From Aptenodytes patagonicus (lineage: Eukaryota; Chordata; Aves; Sphenisciformes; Spheniscidae), in NCBI RefSeq assembly GCF_965638725.1, contig NC_134950.1, positions 144,885,636 through 144,949,635 of the forward strand: a DNA stretch of 64,000 bases. Direction: 5' to 3'. The notes under the pieces were generated by a model. That model was not told the origin of the DNA. It did no database searches and saw only the letters and a program-made list of their open reading frames with translations. The position numbers and the translations under genes are program-made. Positions 1 to 13,000 of this stretch are shown here, piece after piece. How positions within the stretch are numbered: position 1 is the first letter of the stretch; each line of letters starts with the position of its first letter.

Positions 1-1179
1 ATGCCCTACAGTTGTGTTGCAAGGGTAACAACAAGATTCACAAAGGCGGCTGCAATGTTAGCCACCTGTCAGAAAGGGAGAAAGATACTGCCAAGACCTG
101 TTTTTCACTTGTATGAAAAGGCACTTCACTGGTATGGGGACCTCTGAACTTCCTTACAGATGCTGGAGTGACTAAGGGCTTACACAAAATTTCCAGGGAT
201 TGGATTATTAATGATGCTTATGATTTTCCATGAAATGGGTCACTAGGGATTAGAAATGTTATATCAGACTAGGAGAACCAAAACTAAACACATTTCTTTT
301 TTTTTTTTCCTTTCATTTCTTCTTATTCAGCTACACATGTTCAGGTTTGCACAGCCTGGACACCAGCTTCTTATCTTGCTCAAATGTTGGGGATAGAAAC
401 ACTTAGGAACGACACAGTTTTACTGCAATCTTGTTAATCCTCTCTTCAAGCCAGATGTCATTCAGTTTGTGATTTGGTTATTGACCTATAGGATCTGCAA
501 GCGTTGACAAGTCAACAGCTCTTCAGAGATTTTCCATGTCAACCTCAGAATTACTGTTTCACAATATTTTTCTCCATTTCAGCCCCAGGAAAGAAATCAG
601 TCTTCACTCCTGGCAGTTAATAATGCAAAAGTGAGTGGGTAAAAGCGAATCAAGCCTACGTTTCACAAAGATAATTTTCCCACGCTCACCACACTCGGCA
701 TACTGACATGTCTCAAAGCATAAAAGGTACATTTATACCTTTCAGAAAGCTTTCCGATTATGCCATCTGGGTATATGACAGATGTCAAGAATCTAGCATC
801 AAACTTTTGAGACTGGGAAAAGACAGTTATGTGTAAATTAGAGAGACTTATAATACCAAAGGTATTTTAGTATAAGCTCATTCATTGGCCCACACTTTGT
901 CAAGAGAGAGTCTTGCCATTCGATCCACAGAAGTAAAGGATAAACTCAACTCCTCTAATGGTAACTCCCAAACAGTATGTCCTACTTGATAATGTCTCAA
1001 CCCCTATATTCTTTTCAGGTGTTATAATATTTCATATTTCTTTAATCTATTCAACTGCTCTCTTTAGTGTGCACTCTTTTCCTATTCACAATTATAAAAT
1101 TAAGAACACCAGATTTTTAGCAGATTTGCCTCTTCAAAAACCCCCAAACCCAACAATTTTCTACAAAACTGAAGGAAAA
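1..1179. other. Left-edge non-coding stretch
   Basis: AT-rich sequence with no supported exon, RNA gene or repeat that I recognise. It probably lies in the same intron as, or downstream of, the dehydrogenase-like exons. Confidence 0.4.
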
Positions 1180-1462
1180 CTCTCCCAAGTAACAAGCGAT
1201 AGGACGAGAAGAAATGGCCTCAAGTTGCACCAGGGGAGGTTTAGATTGGACGTGAGGAAAAATTTCTTTACTGAAAGAGTGGTTAAACATTGGAAGAGGC
1301 TGCCCAGGGAAGTGGTGGAGTCCCCATCCCTGGAGGTATTTAAAAGACGTGTAGATGAGGCGCTTAGGGACATGGTTTAGTGGGCGTGGTGGTGTTGGGT
1401 TGACGGTTGGACTCGATGATCTTAGAGGTCCTTTCCAACCTTAATGATTCTATGATTCTATG
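1180..1462 (+). mobile_element. CR1 LINE fragment, 3' end
   Basis: A 5'-truncated CR1 retrotransposon in plus orientation. It encodes the last part of the reverse transcriptase ORF ([18 protein letters not shown], then [15 protein letters not shown]) up to a TAG at 1378-1380. It then carries the 3' untranslated tail with 'GGACTCGATGATCTTAGAGG' and ends in the short ATTCTATG repeat at about 1446-1462. It is nearly identical over the shared region to the copies at 23340 and 39064, so it is of the same subfamily. It is non-autonomous because everything upstream of the C-terminal end is missing. Confidence 0.93.
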
Positions 1463-4400
1463 AAATTGAAACCAAAGTTATATGCAGAGACCTTCAGAAG
1501 CATAGGAACAGGAAGAAAACAAAAGCAAGAACACCCCACACAAGGATAAAACAAAGAATGGATGTTTCTACAAAACTGCTGTTGATAGCTGAACAAGCTA
1601 TTCCCAGAGGTACTGCTGCACCTCCCAACCAGCCACAAAGAATGAAGCACTTGTGTTCCCAAGTCATGTACAGAGTCACGAAAAACCAAAGATGAACTCA
1701 AGCGCTCATTTCCTTGCCTGATCAGAAATATCTGATGATCTGTGAAGTGCAGCAAACAAACTGTCTCCCCCTTACCACTTTCAATTGCATTTCATCCTGC
1801 ATTTGCAAGATGCTAGATGGGACTTGAATTGTCAGCATTTCACAAGAGGAAAGGGGAAAAAAAAGTCTCACCCGCACAGAACTTGTATCTAAATGTACAA
1901 AAACCTGTTTTCCTGACGTTTCAATCCAATCCACCAAATTAAGAAGGTCAGATAAGTACCTGAAATTTCTTATACTTATCTGATCGAGGCCTCCAAACCA
2001 CTGCCATCCATTACTAACATTGTCATCAATTTGATTCAAATAAAGCAGTGACTAATTTTGGTCTATTGTTTTTTAGAGGCTTATCGAGATTATTTCTTGA
2101 TTGCAAACCAGGTATATCTCATAGCTGGTAAACATTTCAGAGTGCTGATTTACCGGCTCATTGGTACCTGAAAACATGGCACAATGGCTTCTCTCTCCAA
2201 CTTACAGAGCGCAACTATTATTAACTAACTACGCCTGCACTCCTTTGTAAGCGAGAAAGAGATCAAGCAATTAGTTCAGCTGGCTGTGCTTAAATCTACT
2301 AAACCAAGCACAGGCATTGCAGCTGGTCCACTCCTGCCATACAGAAATGGTTTGGGGCAAATGAATTCTCTTCTGACAAATATATACCTTTTAGCTTCTA
2401 TCCACAGATACACCTGAAAAAGTTTGTTTCAGTTACTCTCTTAGAGGCCATAAAACTCTGTTTCACCTGAACTACTAAGTCCCTTTCTAGTGACAGAATC
2501 CACTGCTCCTCCCAGGTCTTTCTTTTGCTCATTCCATATAATAATAAGACTTAGTATTACAGAAAGGGAAAAAGAAAAAAAGAAAGAGAAAGAACCCCAC
2601 ACTCTCTTTTCAAGTGACTCTCCACTACCAAACTCTCATGAGGTCTCATCTTACCAGAAAAATGTATACTTGTGAAGAAAGTAACAAAGTTAACCTTAGA
2701 GGATAGCCTAGATCTATATTCCCACATTCAACACACAGACACTTGGAATAAACAGGCTTTCTTAAGGAAAGATATCACATAATTTTGCAAATGCAGTGCA
2801 ATCAATCATTCGAAACATCTGTTTTGTTTCATCAGATGCTTATCTGTCTTGAGTAACAACATACTGCTTACTACTTTCTCCAGTCCCGTAACCAGCGTAA
2901 ATCCCAGCAGTAGGGGAAGGAGATAGTGTAAAACTATACTTTCCCATCCACATACAAGTCTTACCACACAGTTTCCTGATTTTACTGATATATTTAAGAA
3001 CATATTTCTGCAAGTGCACTGCTAAGTGTTTGACAGGAATAAATGAAGGCTACTATTTGGACATACCTGTCATAATTATTTCTACGTGCTAATGCATTCT
3101 TGCATTCTGCTAAATATTCCTACAGGACTGCCATTGAAAACACTAATGAAATACCCAGAGCGGGCATCATTATCGCTCATGTCTCACAGTGATGCTATGT
3201 GAATATGCAGGACAGCAGACACTGCCCTCTTAAAAACCTTTCTCTCCCCCCTTCTTCGCTTTCCCTGAGCCTTTACAGGATTCCTGTGCTTTTGCATCAG
3301 CTGATAAAAACAACTTTTAATCATCTGCGTCAGCATACGCAGGCACGTAACTACGTTTTGAGCCTGTGTCTTTGGCAACACACCCTAAAATTTAGCAACA
3401 GCCAAGGCTTTGATTCATAAACCATAAGATCACAAATGACGGCATAGATCCTGTCTATGCCGTATACTTTACTCCAGTATCTCATCTAATCTGCACATAA
3501 AACACTCAAAGGAATATGTCTTGCCCAATTCCCTTAGCAAAACAGACAATGGCCAACTACCAAGACTGTTTAAAATATTTTTGTTGCCTACCCTAATATT
3601 TTCTTCTCTTAGTTTTGGGACTGTTAGTGCCTCAATACCCCAGAAACTTTATAATTTGAGGAAAAACACACAGTAAACATAAATGAAGTTATACTTAATA
3701 AGTATATAGAGATGTTGGGTATTTTTTCCCCTCAAACTAAATACTTCAGGCTGAACTGAGTGATTCTGTAAAACACATTTTGCATAGAGCAAAAAGACAC
3801 TTTTTATGCATAAATAATGTTCACTTTTTCAGCATGTATTTTACTAGTAGGAAGAATTTCCTAATATAACAGAACACCACACACTTTTTCCCAAGGAAAA
3901 CCAGTGTATGCACTATTTTTGAGTCATGTAAAGACTACCAGTGCAGAGAAATGGTTCAAAAAGAAAAATCCTTCTCTGGCAGAGGACTGACCAGACAGTT
4001 AAATCCACTGATCATCTTCAGGATTCCCCAATTACAGTGGTAATTGGCCATGTGGTCATGGCTGGGCCTTGACCACAGTGTTTACATGGCCCCTCCAACT
4101 AACATCCTGAACTACTGTACTACAGCCAATATTCACTACAAGTGTAAACAACTGTGAAAAAATATACAGGAAAAACCACGACAAGTTTGTAGCCCACAAC
4201 TGCATATGGTGGGAATTGATGGAGCCTTTGCAATACAAACAGTGCCCCAAATCAGTTCTCCACACAGAGAAAGTTTCCAATGATAAGGGACATATTTAAG
4301 GCACGTTCTTTTGAAAACCTGACTCCCATTAAGCAGCTCATTGTTCATAAAGGGAACGGTGTTTACACAGGAAAAAGTCCAGTTTCAACAAATCTGAAAT

Positions 4401-6909
4401 CCAACAGATGTTTCCTTCTATCTAAGCAAAACAAGTTTGTGACCCATTTCTGCCCAATCAGAAAGCTTCAAAATTAATTCTACAGGGGAAAAAAAAAAAC
4501 AAACCTGTACTCAACAGAATGACCCTGGAAAACAAAATCGGAAAAACTTTTATTTCAAAATTGCAGTTGCTACTAAAGCGAATTCACTCGAAAAATTTAG
4601 ACTTCTTTAAACAGAATGCTTTATGACCTGGGTTTGAAGGGATACATTGATACATACACAATGATAATTATAATTTTGGTTTGTGCTGGAAAGAGAAAGT
4701 AGGGCAGGTTGTAACTCGCATGGCTCCGCGTCCTGAATGCTCTCCTCAAATCAATTAACCTCTCTTCTCCAGACCTCTCCCAACATCCCCCCAAAACTCG
4801 CGGCTGCTCTTGGCTTCCTCAAATCTCTTCAGATCTCTCTTCCTCTGCACACAGCAGTTAAATAATAGAAGTGGCTAAGCAGAGTATAAAAAGGTGTTTT
4901 TTGGTTTGTTTTTTTTATTTATTACTACTACCAGTACACACTAATCACAATCACAGCAAGCATAAGCACTTTGTAGAAGGATGAAGAATTTCAGGCTTTG
5001 CCAAAGTCCTGCTGTTGAGACTGCGCTGTTACACACCTGACTCTCTCACTTACCATCACGAGAAAGCTTCAGCACTTTCAGGATGTGCCTGGTGGTACTA
5101 TACCATTACACAGCAAAGCTGGATCCAGTGACATTCTGTTGCACAACTGAATGCTGCAAAGGCAGCGTCTTACAGGGAGTTGGTGCATTTTCTGTACCCA
5201 GCAATACCATACTCCAGAAGATGAACTGAGACGGACCATGTGTCACTGAGAATTTTACCCAGTTTTTTACAGCTTTTATGAAATGCAGCTGCAGAGGCCC
5301 AACAAATTAGATTAACAGCTAGATACAAGTGTCAAAGCCAAGGCTAAAATATTATTAATCATGAGTATAACAAGCATAGTCAAAGCATGCAACCTTCTGT
5401 GCCCATCTTCGCCTCTGCAAGTCCCTTCTTCACTAGATTTCACTCACGTTAGTTCTTGTCCTAGCTATTTTGTGAGCGTTATACAAAGTTCCCACCTCCA
5501 CAGTATTTTATGACAGCACGCTCAGCACTGGGGTTCCTTACCCCAGCCAAGGCCTCTGCATGCCCTGAGATGCATATAACAACGAGACAGGGCTGTAATC
5601 GGGCAGCAGTGCAACACACCATTACAGCCAACATGAACGTTAGCAGCGTGAAGGAGACCCTGCTGAGACAGATTTCAAATCTGCCTATCAAACAATTACA
5701 ACAGAAGGTAGAGGTGGTTTTCTCCCTCCCCCAGTAGTCCTATTTGTCCTTTAAATAGATCTTAAGTATAATCTCAAACTGTCAGCATTTTTGTAAAAAA
5801 ATACCAGCTCAGACCTAATTGGATTTGTCAGACAATCACAGCTAAACAGTTCTGTGAGCTCCAACAGCTGAACAGCTAGAGAAGAAACCTTCCACATCAG
5901 AATGTGTAACAATACGAAAGTTCATTTCAAGAGGAAATATTTCCTCTGAAAGTAAGTGGTAAAAAGACATAATTTGTTCCACAGTTCAAACCCTGTCCCT
6001 TAGCAACATAATGATGTGGTGTGGCATAGCTAAGGATATGTGAGCTGCTCCATATAGATGATTATCTGCAGTTAACTGTCCAAACATTGTCACTTGGGGC
6101 TCCTCTGAATTCACCACGACTGCCAAAGTTTTGTCTATGCAATCTTGCTTTTGTTTAAACTTTTTAACCACAACTAAGAAAATGGGGGAAAAAAACCCAG
6201 AGAATTCTGACAGGAACATGTAACAGTATCATCTGAAAAGAAAACAAGTATATATTACATCATATACAAACAAAAAAACTAGGGGAATATGTATTTTAGC
6301 TGAAGAGCAGAAATACCTCCTATTCCTCTGGACTTCTTGACTTTTTTCCTCACCAATATATATATGTACACATGAAACTTGCTCTGTCCTTGCTGTGTGT
6401 ATCATCAGCTGCTTGTTCTGTACATGCTTCTGTGGGCTGGAATTGTGCATTTTAAAGACAGTCTAGGATATAAAGGTCTAAAACTCACACAAACCTCATC
6501 CTCTGAATGGCGAGACAGAATACATTACAATGATCTAGAGGTTACAGGTTAAGGAAGTGTAACAGGCCAAATCTTACAACACTTTCAATGCCTTCAAACT
6601 GTGGTTTCTTTAATGAAGACTGAAATTATTCCACGTATGTCCGGATCCAGAAGAAAAGTCATTATACAGATTGCATGTTGAAAATTTAAGTGATGTTCAT
6701 TTCACTGACTTTCAAATAACAGTCACGCAGGTTTTTAACATTTTCTGTATTTGCACAGTTGGTAACCAGCACACCTGTGACTGAGGAATATAAGTAAACT
6801 TTGCATTGAATTCCGAACCATGTTTTGATCTGGGACAAAAGCGATCTGAGATAATGTAATGAGTCTATCACCATCAGCATCAACACTCAGGAGTTATACA
6901 CTCTCCTAC
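1463..6909. other. Presumed intron 2 of the dehydrogenase-like gene; no recognisable feature
   Basis: I looked on the minus strand for the next acyl-CoA dehydrogenase exon, which would have to begin in phase 1 and encode the 'E-[YF]-G-G-x-G-L' region, and found none. The stretch is AT-rich, with purine-rich runs (for example 2558-2595) and poly-A at 4488-4499. Nothing else is claimed here. Confidence 0.45.
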
Positions 6910-7030
6910 CTGTTGGCTTATCCACACCAAGGAATCCCGCCTGTCCCAGGGTTTTAAATACTTTATGTGCTGGGAACTGTCCTTCTTCTTCCCACTTGTC
7001 CACAAAGGGATTAATCTCCTTGTCGATGAT
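6910..7030 (-). CDS. Acyl-CoA dehydrogenase-like gene, coding exon 2
   Basis: This 121-base exon is bounded by a TCTAG acceptor and a GTAGGAG donor on the minus strand. It encodes 40 residues plus one base. The translation ([17 protein letters not shown], then [22 protein letters not shown]) is typical of helices B and C in acyl-CoA dehydrogenases, where a conserved aromatic-rich 'D-W-E-E-G-x-F-P' stretch precedes 'LG-x-x-G-x-LG'. The surrounding kilobases have stops in all frames, so this small open island stands out as coding. Confidence 0.8.
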
Positions 7031-10000
7031 CTAGATTTGGAAAATAAATTTTAGAAGTTATTAACACAGACATTCCTACAGAAACACCTTTGACTACTTT
7101 TGTCTAAAACCTTCAATTTAAAAAGCAAAAAAAACCATACAGGGAAAATGTTGAAAGCACTTGTAATTTTCTGACTTCCTGTTGGATGTCCTTATTCTCC
7201 AGCCACCCACAACTATTACATCAGATGCAATGAGACAAATATAACTAATTCTTTTAGCAATTACAACTACTACAAGAGGAAGTCATCAGGGCTGGTTTAA
7301 GCCTCTCCAAGACCTATGAAAGTGGCAGTTCCCCCTCACCATTTGTTACCTTTCTGGGTACAGTTTCTAGAAAGTGACAGGAAGGGAAACCTGGATTGTC
7401 CTCAGAGGGAGCTTGCCAAAGAAGGTTGATGATCTGTGCATGATGACCACACACAGTACGCAAGACAGGCAAGTAGAAGAGACGTCATTTCCCTTCCCTT
7501 TGCCTGAAACGCTCTCAAGGATGTTAGCGCTGTTCAGGGCATTTGTGTCCAGTCTGCATTTAGACCTCCCTAGGGTCTGACAACACACGTACTGGAAAAA
7601 TCTGGTCTTCTTCCACATTTTATAGCATTTCCAAGTCTAGTCCCTGGGCAACGCTGCACACCTTCCAAAAGTCAATGTCCTGAGCTGCCTGGCTACTGCC
7701 CTTGCTCTAATCAGGTTGCTGTCTTCCCTTCCAGCTGTTGCGAGCAAAACACATTTGGAGCACAGCCACTGCATTCAGTAACACTTTCAGGTTTCAGAGC
7801 ACGGGGGTTGGACATCTCACCCCACAAAGTCCCAGATTTCCATGGCCATGGGAAGGGAGCAAAATGGGCAACCTGCAGTGTTGCAGCCAACCTCTAAGCC
7901 TGGGAGTAATTCCCGAACAGAGCCAGCTCTGTGCCAAACAGCCCCACACCGCGGGGTGCACCGGGCGTTCGTGCTTCTGTCACCTCGTTCTTGCTCCCCA
8001 TGCCTACCAACCTGGCACGACGCAGACGCGGTTTCAATGGCTCTCAAAAGGAGTCAGTTGTATAGTGCCCACCCCTGCCCACCTCCACAAGCCAAACCAG
8101 GGGTTGGCACAGGCTGCTTCTGCCGTGCTGCCAAGTGCGCCGTGCACCTGGGCCAGCACGTACAAGAGGGTCCAAATGCAAAACAGAAAAGCCACCCTCC
8201 TTCCCCCAAACCAAACCTCACCAAAACAAACACCAATTCCCAAATAGAAAGTTAATGCCTTTAATCTGCCACCACAATTTTACTGCTACACTGTTTCACG
8301 AAGAGAGAATTTATTAAGAACTTATTCCTCTTAGTCTTTTCTCCACACTAAATAAAAGAGTCCTGTGGTGCTAACTATTTCTGGAGCTGGAAATAGATAG
8401 TTCGGAAGAAGGTTCCGCAGGGTCTCATGAGCACAGCAGTTTGGGAGGGAGAGGAGTCTATTTATTGCACATTCTTCAGAGAATTTCAGCCCAAGTATGG
8501 CTGCTTTCTGCTTCCCAGTCAGCCACAGAAATAAGGATACTCCACTGTTGGTAACAGAAAAATCACTTTTTCACTTCTCTCACCAAATTCTGAGAAATGT
8601 TTATACTGAATATTCAACTCATTCAGTAATTATCATCTCTCTCCCTGTCTTATACTGAATAACGTAGGGCTCATGATCAATAGTAACAAAATACTCACCA
8701 GGACACTATCTAGGAGAGCCCCCACTTAACTTCTATACTGCCATATCCTAGATACTCAGATTCTAGGACACTGACCCTCAATGTTGTTCCAGGTGGTGAA
8801 ACACCTTTTTGATTGTTTGTAATAATATCTGGTAATGCTCATCAGATAACATCCAGGGAAATGCCTGAAAGAGGTTATGAAATACGTACAGAAAGTTATC
8901 CCAGTGCTTTGATGGATCTTGGCAAAAGTATGAAGTGAATGTACTAACAGAATTTTGTGCCTCTTATGGCTGGTACTAGGCCAAATACAAAGCTACCTTT
9001 GAAGTTAAATGGAGTCAGAAGAATGACTAAGGCATTAGAGAAGTGGTTTTACATCTTTTCTGCAGGTTATGACCTGCTTGCTCCTGTGCCTTTGAGTAAA
9101 ATTCAAAACTGTTTAACAGAGCCAAAGTTTAATTATTACTAGGTGAAGTTTGCCATGTTGAGTAAAACAAGATCTTCCTTGCACGACACAACAACAACAA
9201 CAAAAAAAAATGAAGACAGCCTTGCTGCACAAACCACAAACAGTGCATGCCTCTAAATTCAAGAAAAAAAAAAATTAATATCACAGTCCAGATACTGATA
9301 TCCACAGTTGTTTCTTAGCCACTGGACCATCCACTTTAAACTGTATTTTTGCAAAGAAATGAAACAGGTTCTGTCAAAAGCTTTTTACACTTTAGACACA
9401 AATTGTTTGCAAAAAAATCACACATGCCTTTTACAACCATAAATAAGACTCTAAACAAGCTAACCTACTTTCAGGCATGCAATCTCATTCCTTTAAAAGT
9501 ATCATTCCTTAAATAAACCTTCAGAAAACATACATCCTCAGATAATTTGCAGAGAGTCAGAGGGGAGGAGCAGGCTGTGGGGCAGTGAAAGGGCAGACTG
9601 CTTGGATGGTGGAGGGGATTTGGGGAAACAGCTCCCCTTATACTATCACATACAAACATAACCCACATTGCCAGAGAACTGCAGTGCTGGTCAACTGGCT
9701 GATGCTTCAGTACTGATTATTGGATATTATCATCCCTTCATATAAAAGCAAACTGAAACAGAGATATTTTCAAAGGGCCAAGCCAGCAATGGCTGAAGGA
9801 ACACGTGCAATTACAGAATGTGTGCTTAAAACATTGCTAAAGACAAGCTTATGTGGATGCAGGTCAAATAATGCTGCATACCTAGCCATTCAATTTGCCC
9901 CTTCTCTTGGCTTTGGCCACTTCCTCACAGCGGTGCCCCCAGAGAAATATTTCACACCTGAATTAATTTAAATCTTGACTAATTAACTTTGCATTAATTT

Positions 10001-13000
10001 TTTTTTAATGCACACAGCTTTTAGAAGCAAACACTAAGAGCTGCAGGCACAAATTATGCAGGCACCTTAACCTAAATCATAAGGTATGCATGCAGTGTTT
10101 GACAAATATACAGAAGCAAGCTTTCGGCAGTAGGTGAGCAGCTGGTCTGCTTATTTTTATATGCTTTATCATGAGAAACGTGGAAATCATGGGTGATAGC
10201 ATTTCGACTTGCATCACTAGGATACCGACTATAACAAGACCTAAAACTCCCCTCAGTAGAAATATTTTAACACGGCATGCTACAGATGCTATCTGACAGA
10301 TCTTCCCAGCCACGAAGGAAATCTTTTCATCTGATCTAGCTGGCCAAATCTCAATGGCATTCAGGATGTAAAGTTGATTTAGGAGCCATATATCTTTCCC
10401 ACCTGGTGATAAAGTACCAGTAAACCACAACAGAAGCTCTGTTATCTTCCTGACAAAGAGGGCACAGTAAATCTCATGTATGGGATCGGTGTTTTTCTCG
10501 GGCTGCTTCATCCTAACCGTGAAGATGCAAACCTAAAGGACTCAGCTCTGGAGGCAGCCTTGGTTTAGCCTGCATCCCAGTGAGAGCTCGAGCTGCTCTC
10601 CAGGGAGCCTCCAAAAGAACGGCTTCAGGGCTGATATCAGCCATGAATTAGATCAGAAAACACTGTGGAAATTTGCCCAGTCAGAAACTGATTGAGCCAA
10701 CAAACTCACTTTGTGTTGAATGAGGGTAAGAAAAATAAAAGTGTTTTTATTTAAAATAGTCTTGACAAAGTTTTGTGAAAACAGCACCTGTAGCTTCCTG
10801 CCCAGGAACTGGGAAATGCGGTGGCAGGGTTGGGGAGGGGACAGAGACAGAAATTCAGATTTTTTTTTTTGTTATAGATTATTCTAATTTCTCTCTAAAA
10901 CAGAGTAATGAAAACATCTCCCCAGAACATCGCCAGATAGTTGCATGTTTTGATTATTTTCCACTGGAAGTTAGTACACTATTTAATGACAATAGAAACG
11001 AAAACACACATTTGGGGATTTTCCTTCACATGATGCTCAGTATTTTGTGCTGATATTGTACCAGCACCTACCCAGAAACATTGGCAACTGCCATTTAGTT
11101 CTCACTGTATTCTAAAATAAATACACTATTTCTACAAAAGCAGAAACTGTAATTGAATTAATTTGGGTACTGAGAGTGTATACGGATGTCCTTTACAGCA
11201 ATTAAGGATTTCTTTCCATTATTCACCAGCAAGTTTACCTTCTATCAAGCAATTCAAATCAGAAATTAAAGCCATACCACTTCTACACACAATACCTCTT
11301 ATATCTATCCCTTATAATATTGTACAGTGGTAGTATATTTCAGCACACAATTAGCAAGATGATGAATCTTGAAAAGAAAACAATAAACTAAATTGTTACA
11401 AAATGACAGAAATTTTTACTAAAGTTTCCTGTGAGTTATACCTAAGCTGAGATTAGACTGACTTACTAGAAAAGCAAGAGGCAATGTCTGAGAAAAAGGT
11501 ATTTTGTATTAAGAAGATTAAATGGCTTTAGTAGTGCCACATAACTGTACCATATTATGTTAGGAGGAGCATTTTTTTTTCCTTTAAATCAAGTTACAGT
11601 AATTGATCTTAGCTCTATTAATATAATAACCAAAGATGACACAATTAAGATCTTTAATGTAACAAAAAAGCAAATAAATAAGCAACAAACCACTAATGAC
11701 AGTTCTTCAGTGGTTATATCTAGACATTAGCGTAACACTGACTTGAAAGGAAGGAGGTAACAGACCAGAGAGCCCTTTGCCTTCGACATCAGCAATAACT
11801 AAAGAAAATAATTAACAGCCCGCAAAACAACATTTCTTCTTGTAGTTTTATTCACAACCACCAGCAGCAATGACTGCACTGCGAGACAACTCGGCATTGT
11901 AGGGATGCCGGTGCTGAGGACGAGGTAACGCTTTAGCAAGACGTAAGGCAGAGTTGAGGTGGTCAAACCCATGGGCCACCTGTGGGTGCTACCAAACCTG
12001 GAGGCCAAAACCCACCCCATGGGTGCAAGGCAGCCAGGACCCCACGGGCGAGCTCCTCGCCTGCTGCCACGCCGCAGCCTGTGCAGGTCCTCTCAGCTGC
12101 TCCTCAGGGGGGCCTTAGACATCCAAAGAGCAGCTGTTCATTTCCCACACGTTGGTCTCCATTTGGGTCCCACCGAGGCACGCATCCCAAGCACACCAGA
12201 ATGAGTTTTCCAGTGTATATGCCCTGTTTCTTCTCGCTCCTGGGCTTGGAGGCCATGGCCCTCCTCGACTCCCCTGCAACTCCTCCGAAGCCCTAAACAA
12301 AGTTTGGTGGCCAATCCTTTCCCAGTAATACTCTTCAGAAAGGCAGGGAAAGGGTGCAGGGAAGGAGACTGGGATGTGGAAACACATTCAGGACAGAACC
12401 GGGGTGAATCCAGGCAGGTAGGAGAAGGAGGTCAGCTCCTCGTAGCTGCTACCTACTAGAGAGGCTGTGGAGAGACTAATGGTTCTGCCATGCCACCTTG
12501 CTGATGAGGACATCTGCCAGCAAGTGGTGGGCAAAGCAGGGTCCTGCTGTCCCTCCTGCAGTCGTGAGGTCCCTCCAGCGCTGGCAGGATGGCAGCTGCT
12601 CCTGTGCTTCCAGACCCCATGACACATGCTAGGAGACCCTAGCAGAAGCCAGGAGCTGCCCGAGTGCCCGGATCACCCAGCCTGCTGGTGGCGAGCCTGG
12701 ACCTGCAGCGGTCGGTGCTCCAGTGGAAGAGGCAATCATTCCGTCTCCAATGACATCACATGCAGAAGCAAAGGCAGTATGTGACTTAGAAGACCACAGC
12801 AGTTTAAAAATAAGCCCATCACACAAAGATGATTTAACCACACAGCAGGCAGAAAATGTTCCCTGCAGCCCTAACCTTGCCTGCTCATACAAAATTATTT
12901 AGTACACTTTCTTCTGGCAATCAAAATCCAGTATTACCAGCTTGCCTGAGGTCTGAAGTGATCTAGAGAGCAAAGCTGCAACCTATCGCTTCCTCTTTCA

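Noticed and set aside
1980-2039. Minus-strand 'WFGGLDQISI' resembling the FGGLGL region of acyl-CoA dehydrogenases
   Set aside because: No pyrimidine tract or acceptor in the right phase, and similarity ends after four residues.
2471-2551. Minus-strand open segment with a strong pyrimidine tract and a GTGAAA end
   Set aside because: Acceptable splice context but the translation has no similarity to acyl-CoA dehydrogenases; probably chance.
3067-3119. 53-base minus-strand exon-like segment encoding EYLAECKNALARRNNYD with AG and GT borders
   Set aside because: Considered as the next dehydrogenase exon, but in the phase required after exon 2 it meets a stop, and the translation lacks the expected GG-x-GL motif.
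7738-8247. 169-codon plus-strand open frame within the dehydrogenase-like intron
   Set aside because: No recognisable domain, no splice or promoter context, and comparable open frames on other frames of the same GC-rich patch.
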